Below, in pieces: positions 58,432-64,000 of a stretch of DNA of 64,000 nt (position 1 is its first letter; every line of letters starts with the position of its first letter). The translations under genes and the position numbers were made by a program. Location of the stretch: positions 868,001 to 932,000 of the forward strand of contig NCJK01000001.1 of NCBI GenBank assembly GCA_002282445.1, in the 5' to 3' direction. The notes below the pieces were generated by a model. It was not told the origin of the DNA and searched no databases. It saw only the letters and a list, made by a program, of their open reading frames with translations. This DNA is from Burkholderiales bacterium 39-55-53 (GTDB taxonomy: Bacteria; Pseudomonadota; Gammaproteobacteria; Burkholderiales; Burkholderiaceae_C).

Positions 58432-59007
58432 TCAGATTCTGTGTGGGGGCGAGACGCGGGGGCGGCCTGCAGCCGAAGGGGGTGCAGTGGGCGTGATGTG
58501 GCCAGCGAGTTCAAGCTGCGACACGATCATGTTGACCAAACTAGACACGTTGGGGCGCCCTGTTTCGATGACGTAGTGCGCGGCTTCGCGGTACAGCGGG
58601 TCACGCACTTCAAACAACTCGCGCAAGCGTGCTTGTGGGTCGGCCACTTGCAGCAAGGGGCGGTTTTGGTCATTGCGCAAACGGCGAAACACTTCTTCAG
58701 GGCTGGAGCGCAAATAAAACACTTGGGCTTTTTCGCGCAAGCGTTCGCGGTTGATGGGACGCAACACCGAGCCGCCGCCAGTGGACAACACGCCTTGGTG
58801 GTTTTGGCAAAGATCAGCGAGCACCTCAGATTCGAGATCGCGAAAGCGGTCTTCCCCTTCGCGTTCGAAATATTCACGAATGGTGCAGCCAAGACGCTGC
58901 TCGATCGCGTGATCCGAATCTACAAAGGGGAGGTGTAGTCGTCGAGCGAGTTGACGCCCAACGGTCGTTTTGCCGGAACCCGGCAGACCCACCAAAACCA
59001 ACAACAT
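58432..59007 (-). CDS. aroK: Shikimate kinase
   Basis: Phosphorylates shikimate. P-loop GLPGSGKTTVG, substrate Asp in FVDSDHAIEQ, STGGGSV and the lid ERLREKAQVFYLRSS (parts). 191 aa, with a Pro-rich tail. Located eight bases after pilQ. Confidence 0.96.
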   Translation of the reverse strand: MLLVLVGLPGSGKTTVGRQLARRLHLPFVDSDHAIEQRLGCTIREYFEREGEDRFRDLESEVLADLCQNHQGVLSTGGGSVLRPINRERLREKAQVFYLRSSPEEVFRRLRNDQNRPLLQVADPQARLRELFEVRDPLYREAAHYVIETGRPNVSSLVNMIVSQLELAGHITPTAPPSAAGRPRVSPPHRI

Positions 59008-59015
59008 ATGCTTTC

Positions 59016-60545
59016 TTAACGTGCAACGGCACTGTGATCTAGCATTTTAGGCGTTATGAAGACCAGCAACTCTTGCTTGGCATGGGCGGTGCGGCGGTTT
59101 TTGAACAAATAGCCCAGCACAGGGATATCGCCGAAGAACGGAACTTTGTACTCATCCTCTTGCTCGCTGGTCTCGTAAATGCCGCCAATCATGACCGTGC
59201 CGCCGTTTTCCACCAGCACTTGGGTCTTGACGTGCTTGGTGTCGATGGCAAAACCCGCAGGGGTGATTTGACCCACGTTGTCTTTGGAAATATCAAGGTC
59301 GAGCACGATGCCGCCCTCGGGCGTGATTTGTGGCGTCACCTCTAGCTTGAGATTGGCCTTGCGAAACGCCAAGGTAGATGCACCGCTGGCGGCTGCTACT
59401 TGGTAGGGCAGCTCTGTGCCCTGCTCGATCACCGCTTTGGCTTGGTCGGCGGTGACCACGCGAGGGCTGGATACGACCTTGCCTTTGCCGTCAGCTTCGA
59501 GTGCTGAGATTTCAAGATTGAGAAAACGGTTTTTGGCCGAGTTGAAGATGGACACGGCAAAGCTGGCGGATGCAAAGCCGTTCAGACTGGCAGCAGGCAA
59601 GTTGACGAAGCTGCCCGTGGTATCGAGCGCTTTGTCTGCGATGTTGAAGCTTGTGGCTTGCTGCGCGGTGGGGTTGGCGTTGGCTATTGCGTTGGCATTG
59701 GTCGGCCCCCACACGGTTTGCGCACCACCCTGCCCCAAGCCACCCAAGCGCACGCCGAGTGTTTGGCCAAAGGTGTCGCTGGCTTGCACGATGCGCGCTT
59801 CGATCATCACTTGGCGCAAGGGGATATCGATCTTGGCAATCATTTGAGCCACTTGGTCTAGACGATCTGCAATGTCAGTGACGAACAATTGGTTGGTACG
59901 CGCCTCGGCCATGGCGCTGCCGCGTGTGCTGAGGATGCGCGAGCCGCCGCCCATGGATGACAGGCTGAAAGGTGCTGAGTTGATGGGCGGCGCGTAACCT
60001 AGGCCTGCGCTGCCTAAGCCGCCATAGCCTGCGCCATACCCGCCGCCCGCGGTAGGCATCGCAGGCAACACTGTGCCAACTTGAATTTGCGTAAGCACAT
60101 CCACTGCCTTGGCATAGTTGAGCGTAAAGCCACGAGTTTGCATGGGTTCTAAGTTTTGCGCGGCGAGCTTGCTTTCAAACTCGAGCTTCTCGCGTGCAGC
60201 CACTTCGGCACGCGGAGCTACCCAAATGACATTACCTTGCCTGCGCACACTCAAGCCCTTGGCTTGCGCCATGATGTCAAGCACTTGGTCCCAAGGCACT
60301 TTGTGTAGCTTCAGGGTGATTGAGCCCGTGACGCTGTCGGATGTGATGATGTTGAGCCCCGTGAAATCGGCCACGATTTGCAAGGCAGTACGCACCTCGA
60401 TATTTTGGAAATTCATTGACATTGGCGCGCCGGTATAAGCAGGCGCATGCACTTGGCTATGCAGGCATGGCGTGAACGAAGCGAACCACGCCAAGCACAG
60501 ACCTACGCATGTGCGATGTATTTTTTCAAGACGATGCCAACTCAT
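59016..60545 (-). CDS. pilQ: Type IV pilus secretin PilQ, short form
   Basis: Outer-membrane pore for the pilus. N-terminal export signal, then the STN/N0 domain directly (MNFQNIEVRTALQIVADFTG, parts), N1 (RGFTLNYAKAVDVLTQ), a Gly-rich stretch, and the secretin domain with VENGGTVMIGGIYE and VPFFGDIPVLGYLF. I start at 60545 (509 aa); usual PilQ has about 700 aa with AMIN domains in front, and none is seen here. It overlaps the pilO/P gene by four bases. Confidence 0.92.
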   Translation of the reverse strand: MSWHRLEKIHRTCVGLCLAWFASFTPCLHSQVHAPAYTGAPMSMNFQNIEVRTALQIVADFTGLNIITSDSVTGSITLKLHKVPWDQVLDIMAQAKGLSVRRQGNVIWVAPRAEVAAREKLEFESKLAAQNLEPMQTRGFTLNYAKAVDVLTQIQVGTVLPAMPTAGGGYGAGYGGLGSAGLGYAPPINSAPFSLSSMGGGSRILSTRGSAMAEARTNQLFVTDIADRLDQVAQMIAKIDIPLRQVMIEARIVQASDTFGQTLGVRLGGLGQGGAQTVWGPTNANAIANANPTAQQATSFNIADKALDTTGSFVNLPAASLNGFASASFAVSIFNSAKNRFLNLEISALEADGKGKVVSSPRVVTADQAKAVIEQGTELPYQVAAASGASTLAFRKANLKLEVTPQITPEGGIVLDLDISKDNVGQITPAGFAIDTKHVKTQVLVENGGTVMIGGIYETSEQEDEYKVPFFGDIPVLGYLFKNRRTAHAKQELLVFITPKMLDHSAVAR

Positions 60546-61501
60546 GGTGCAGCCTCTTGCAACGGCAAACGTACCTCGCGGGTTTGCCATTCGCCTGTGG
60601 GCGTGAGCGCCAGCTCTTGCACCACCAACTGATCTGTTTGAACTGCCACCACTTTGCCAAAGTCTTGGCCCAAGTGACTGCCCACACGCACACGGTGCAC
60701 GCTCGACAAGGCTGTGTCTTTTTTATCTGTCGTGGGTGGGAGCACTTTGACCAAGGCTTCTAGTTCTGCGCCTGATCCGATTTGACCCACGTACTGCAAA
60801 CGCTCGCGCGGAAAAGTTTCTAGCCAGTCACGAGGTCGCAACAACTCTGGCGCGACCAAACGTGCGTAACTGGGATGTTGCTCGGCATGTTGACGTTGTG
60901 CGCTCACCCATACTTGGGCGCTAAAAGGGTCGGTGGAGGCGGTGTCGTCTGAATTGAGGCCGGATAACTCAAAGGCCGATTCAGCAGTGATGGACTGCGG
61001 CGCTACAGCCAAGATTTGCGCCGAGATGCCACCACGCGGATCCGCCTTTAGCTCCAACGACGCCACCGTCACCCCCGGCGCAGCGCTAGGCCAATGTGCC
61101 AGCCAATTGAGCCAACCGTCCCAAGATCCTTGCACTTTGAGGTGCACCGGCAATTGTTGAATCTGAAGAGCACTCAAGCTGGCAGTTTGTTGCGGCTTGT
61201 CCATGCCGATTTGCGCCAGCTGCAATCCTTCTTGTTGAGCGAGCTGGCTCAGCACGGCGGCATCTGCAAACGACGCGGGGCTTTTGCTTGATGCTTGCTG
61301 CAACTGAGCCGTCTGCTCTCGCAAAGTAAGCGTGGCTTGTTGTTGGGCAAGCAGTTTGGCCTGAGCTTGCGTAACGTCGGACCATGCGTTCCAGCTATGT
61401 ACCCACCACGGACTGAGCAATAACACGCCTAAAAAACCAGCACCCACAAACAAGGCATATTGGAAATGTCGAGGCCACAGCCACGGTTGACGCCAATCCA
61501 T
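60542..61501 (-). CDS. Fused PilO-PilP pilus alignment protein
   Basis: One 319-aa protein that seems to combine two usually separate subunits. N-terminal half: membrane helix (FQYALFVGAGFLGVLLLSP), coiled coil and a PilO-like ferredoxin fold (SWDGWLNWL, VTVASLELK). C-terminal part (from about 185): the PilP pattern DPFSAQV, RDWLETFPRERLQYVGQIG (parts), HRVRVGSHLGQDFGKVV. PilP is normally a lipoprotein; here no lipobox is needed. Overlaps pilM/N by one base and pilQ by four. Confidence 0.8.
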   Translation of the reverse strand: MDWRQPWLWPRHFQYALFVGAGFLGVLLLSPWWVHSWNAWSDVTQAQAKLLAQQQATLTLREQTAQLQQASSKSPASFADAAVLSQLAQQEGLQLAQIGMDKPQQTASLSALQIQQLPVHLKVQGSWDGWLNWLAHWPSAAPGVTVASLELKADPRGGISAQILAVAPQSITAESAFELSGLNSDDTASTDPFSAQVWVSAQRQHAEQHPSYARLVAPELLRPRDWLETFPRERLQYVGQIGSGAELEALVKVLPPTTDKKDTALSSVHRVRVGSHLGQDFGKVVAVQTDQLVVQELALTPTGEWQTREVRLPLQEAAP

Positions 61502-62700
61502 CAGACACCTACTTTCAAATCAGCTTCAATGCGAAATTGCCACACAGGCAAACCTGTGGTGGACACTGCCGGCATGACTTGCAGCTGCGGCAGCTCGGGA
61601 GCCTGCGCCCAAATATCCAGCGCTTTGAGTTGCTGCACCAATTGCTGCGCGTGGTTAGATGACAGCGCCTCCCCCTGCACCGTCCAACGTGTGCCCTGCT
61701 GCTTCACGCTGGCCACCCAAACACCTTGGGCAGACTGGCTGAGCACGCGGCTCCATTGCAAGCTTTGCGATTGCAGGTCTTGACGGACCTTGAGCCAACG
61801 GGCTTGTTCAGCTTGGCGTTGTTGCAGAGCTTGGGCATGTTCATGCGCCTTCTGGGCTGCGTCATACGCACGGGATGAGGCCACCACATCGCCCATGTGC
61901 TGGTGTTTGGTTTCAGCGGCAGACGAAATCACCATGGCAAAGCCAGCGGCCAATACTGCGCCACCCATGGCACACACGGCCACACCCAACAACCACGCTC
62001 GGCGCAACACATGCTGCGCATCTTCTGGGCGTGGCAATAAATTTGCGCCATGGTCATGCCAAGCGCGCAAGGCCAAGCCGAAAGCTTCGTCACACTGCAA
62101 AGCCAGTGCGGCGCTCGCAGCAGGCAGCTGGGTGAATGCATGGCTTTGCTCCACACGCTGTGCGGCGTCGCCGCGAGGCTCGACTGCTTTGGCGGTCAGC
62201 CCTGCCGCATGCGCCACCCGTTGCAGAGCTTCCACCATGGGACGAGGGGCAGCCTGTACCAAGTAACGCTGCTGGCCTGCGGGTGCGGACTCGGAGTCTG
62301 GCACGAAGTCGATGCAGACCTCAGGTGCATGTGCAGGCAGCAGCGACTGCACCTCGGCTTGCAACTGAAATGCCACATCAGCCTGTGACAAATCTTGAGC
62401 CAACGTGACCAAATGGTTGCTGACCAACGCATTGTCAAGCCCCAAGTAAGCTGCCTCGGGCTGGTAGTCCCCTACTTCTAAATAAGACTTCAACCACAAG
62501 CCAAAGGCTGCTGAACGTATCACCTCACCATGCGATACCAAACCATCGGGCAAATCCAAGCGCTCGGCACAACACACACTGTCGGGCTCGCTGAGCGAAC
62601 CACTCAGCACCACCACGCTGCAGACATCAGGGCCGACATCAAGCCCCAGCACGCTCAAACGGCGAGGGCGAGGCTTTGGCAACCAAGATGTCCAACGCAT
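61501..62700 (-). CDS. Fused PilM-PilN pilus alignment protein
   Basis: A 399-aa protein. The PilM-like part (about 1-213) starts with VLGLDVGPDVCSVVVLSG, the actin-like phosphate loop, but is only some 215 residues against about 350 in usual PilM. The PilN part starts with NLLPRPEDAQHVLRR (220 on) and a membrane helix (AWLLGVAVCAMGGAVLAAGF), then a coiled coil and a PilN-type domain. NLLP is the motif of PilN that docks in PilM, here placed in the same chain. Start at the ATG at 62700; the frame upstream is the mrcA promoter. Confidence 0.8.
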   Translation of the reverse strand: MRWTSWLPKPRPRRLSVLGLDVGPDVCSVVVLSGSLSEPDSVCCAERLDLPDGLVSHGEVIRSAAFGLWLKSYLEVGDYQPEAAYLGLDNALVSNHLVTLAQDLSQADVAFQLQAEVQSLLPAHAPEVCIDFVPDSESAPAGQQRYLVQAAPRPMVEALQRVAHAAGLTAKAVEPRGDAAQRVEQSHAFTQLPAASAALALQCDEAFGLALRAWHDHGANLLPRPEDAQHVLRRAWLLGVAVCAMGGAVLAAGFAMVISSAAETKHQHMGDVVASSRAYDAAQKAHEHAQALQQRQAEQARWLKVRQDLQSQSLQWSRVLSQSAQGVWVASVKQQGTRWTVQGEALSSNHAQQLVQQLKALDIWAQAPELPQLQVMPAVSTTGLPVWQFRIEADLKVGV

Positions 62701-62802
62701 GACACTTCCTTTGCGGGGCTTGAATAGAGGCCTGATTTCAACGCGTTGACAAGCGGCTGCGGAGGTGTTTGACTCGAGACTTTTGTGATGAAAGCGTGTT
62801 TT

Positions 62803-62808
62803 TATAAT
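62803..62808 (+). promoter_or_regulatory. Candidate -10 box of mrcA
   Basis: TATAAT at 62803-62808, only 12 bases before the mrcA ATG. CTTTTG lies 17 bases upstream, a poor -35 box. If used, the mRNA would be nearly leaderless. Confidence 0.4.
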
Positions 62809-62819
62809 CCTTCTCACTT

Positions 62820-64000
62820 ATGGCGACAAACCACACCCCCGAAGGTTCGAAAGAACACACCGCCGCACCTGCTGCGCCCCGCTCTTTGCTGAGTCATGTC
62901 TTGCTCTGGACCTTTGGCATTGGGGCTGCAATGGCCTTGGTGGTGGCCTTGTTGGTCGCCGTTGCATTGGCCATGGCCTACCCTCAGCTGCCGGATGTCT
63001 CTGACTTGGCCGATTACCGTCCGAAGCTGTCGATGCGTGTGTACTCGGTCGAAGGCACACAGATTGGCGAGTTCGGCGAAGAGAAACGCAACCTGACCCC
63101 TTTCAAAGACATCCCCAAGGTGATGAAAGACGCCGTGCTGGCCATTGAAGACGCCCGCTTTTACCAACACGGTGGCGTGGACTACATCGGTTTGGCACGT
63201 GCAGCGTTGGCCAACTTAGGCCGTTCAAAAAGCCAAGGTGCATCCACCATCACCATGCAGGTGGCGCGCAATGTGTATTTGTCTTCTGAGAAAACTTTTA
63301 CGCGCAAAATTTACGAAATTTTGCTGACCAGCAAGCTCGAGCACATGCTCACGAAAGATCAGATTTTTGAAATCTATCTGAACCAAATTTATTTGGGTAA
63401 CCGCGCTTATGGTTTTGCAGCAGCATCTGAAGCCTACTTTGGCAAGCCTTTGAAGAACATCAGCATTGCCGAAGCCGCCATGTTGGCAGGCTTGCCCAAA
63501 GCGCCATCAGCCTACAACCCCATCGTCAATCCCAAGCGCGCACGCGCACGTCAGCTCTACATCATTGAGCGCATGGAAGAAAACGGCTTCATCACCGCAG
63601 AACAAGCGGCGGCGGCCAAACAGGAAGAGTTAAAGATCCGCACGGCCACCAGCAGCTTCAACACACACGCCGACTATGTGGCCGAAATGGCACGTCAGCT
63701 GATGTATGCGCAATATGGCCCTGAAATCTACACACGCGGTTTGAACGTGTACACCACCGTGCGCGCCAGCGATCAACAGGCAGCCTACTTTGCACTGCGT
63801 CGCGGCATCATGGACTATGAGCGCCGCCAACACTACCGTGGCCCTGAGCGCTTCATCAACTTACCGACCAAGCCCTCTGAATTGGAAGACGCGATTGACG
63901 ACGCATTGATTGAGCAAGGCGACAAAGGCGACTTGCTGGCTGCAGTCGTCCTCGAAGCCGCGCCTAAAAAGGTGCGCGTGATGCGCCAAAACAGCGAAGT
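62820..64000 (+). CDS. mrcA: Penicillin-binding protein 1A, N-terminal part (cut by window end)
   Basis: Bifunctional peptidoglycan glycosyltransferase/transpeptidase. 393 codons are visible: cytoplasmic tail, membrane helix (MALVVALLVAVALAMAYP), then the GT51 domain with IEDARFYQHGGVD (catalytic Glu), GASTITMQVARN, KIYEILLTSKLE and IYLNQIYLGNRAYGFAAAS (parts). The OB-like insertion begins after TRGLNVYTTV; the transpeptidase SxxK lies beyond the window. No Shine-Dalgarno is seen. Divergent from pilMN, as in E. coli (mrcA<>hofM). Confidence 0.96.
   Translation, partial: MATNHTPEGSKEHTAAPAAPRSLLSHVLLWTFGIGAAMALVVALLVAVALAMAYPQLPDVSDLADYRPKLSMRVYSVEGTQIGEFGEEKRNLTPFKDIPKVMKDAVLAIEDARFYQHGGVDYIGLARAALANLGRSKSQGASTITMQVARNVYLSSEKTFTRKIYEILLTSKLEHMLTKDQIFEIYLNQIYLGNRAYGFAAASEAYFGKPLKNISIAEAAMLAGLPKAPSAYNPIVNPKRARARQLYIIERMEENGFITAEQAAAAKQEELKIRTATSSFNTHADYVAEMARQLMYAQYGPEIYTRGLNVYTTVRASDQQAAYFALRRGIMDYERRQHYRGPERFINLPTKPSELEDAIDDALIEQGDKGDLLAAVVLEAAPKKVRVMRQNSE

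Noticed and set aside
62701-62817. N-terminal extension of the pilM/N gene
   Set aside because: It runs through the divergent promoter region to within three bases of the mrcA start, and the conserved PilM N-terminus begins later.

Overview
The window is a gene-dense chromosomal segment from a betaproteobacterium, most likely a Comamonadaceae member of the Limnohabitans/Rhodoferax kind. This is inferred from protein character and from gene orders typical of Burkholderiales: proS-rppH, proB-obgE-rpmA-rplU<>ispB, pilBCD-coaE-zapD-yacG/mutT/argJ/secA, sspBA-petCBA, the mla-murA-his-tat superoperon, gltBD, and mrcA<>pil-aroKB. No species name can be proven from the sequence alone.

Layout. 1-9.5 kb: end of grxD, a lipoprotein, a lytic transglycosylase, proS, rppH, proB, obgE, rpmA, rplU, ispB, two small unknown genes, an H-NS family gene and an HU gene. 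9.6-14.5 kb: pilB, pilC, pilD, coaE, zapD, yacG on the plus strand. 14.5-20 kb: mutT, a DUF815 ATPase, argJ and secA on the minus strand, then a dciA-like gene and tRNA-Thr(TGT). 20.6-24.6 kb: sspB, sspA and the cytochrome bc1 genes. 24.7-29.6 kb: pdxA, a Nif3 family gene, an HtrA protease, tatCBA and hinT. 30-47.5 kb: one long minus-strand superoperon (mlaFEDACB, an ABC-2 exporter, ibaG, murA, hisGDCBHA, a mutarotase, hisF, then hisIE, hinT and tat). 47.6-53.8 kb: gltBD. 53.9-54.7 kb: a REP-associated transposase element. 54.7-64 kb: a methyltransferase, DUF1415, dgt, aroB, aroK, pilQ, fused pilO/P and pilM/N genes, and the divergent mrcA.

The most notable feature lies between hisF and hisI (about 30.4-33.6 kb). 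About 3.2 kb of foreign, lower-GC DNA there looks like a decayed chromosomal integron. An N-terminal fragment of an integron integrase gene (frameshifted, with internal stops, ending at the 3' end of hisF) faces right. A presumed attI-like site lies beside it. Facing left are three cassettes of 724, 770 and 732 bp, each ending in an attC-like folded site (75, 69 and 96 bp). A yefM-yoeB toxin-antitoxin pair follows after the last attC. The cassettes encode a secreted protein of six M-x-P-[DN]-G-x-F-V repeats, a small Cys-rich protein and two membrane proteins, none with a function I recognise. They point the same way as the his genes, so the operon is interrupted but stays colinear.

A second unusual point is a condensed type IV pilus/DNA-uptake machine. 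PilM is fused to PilN and PilO to PilP. PilQ appears to lack AMIN domains, and PilB starts directly at its ATPase core. This resembles the reduced Hof set of enterobacteria, which has the same neighbours (mrcA, aroKB, coaE).
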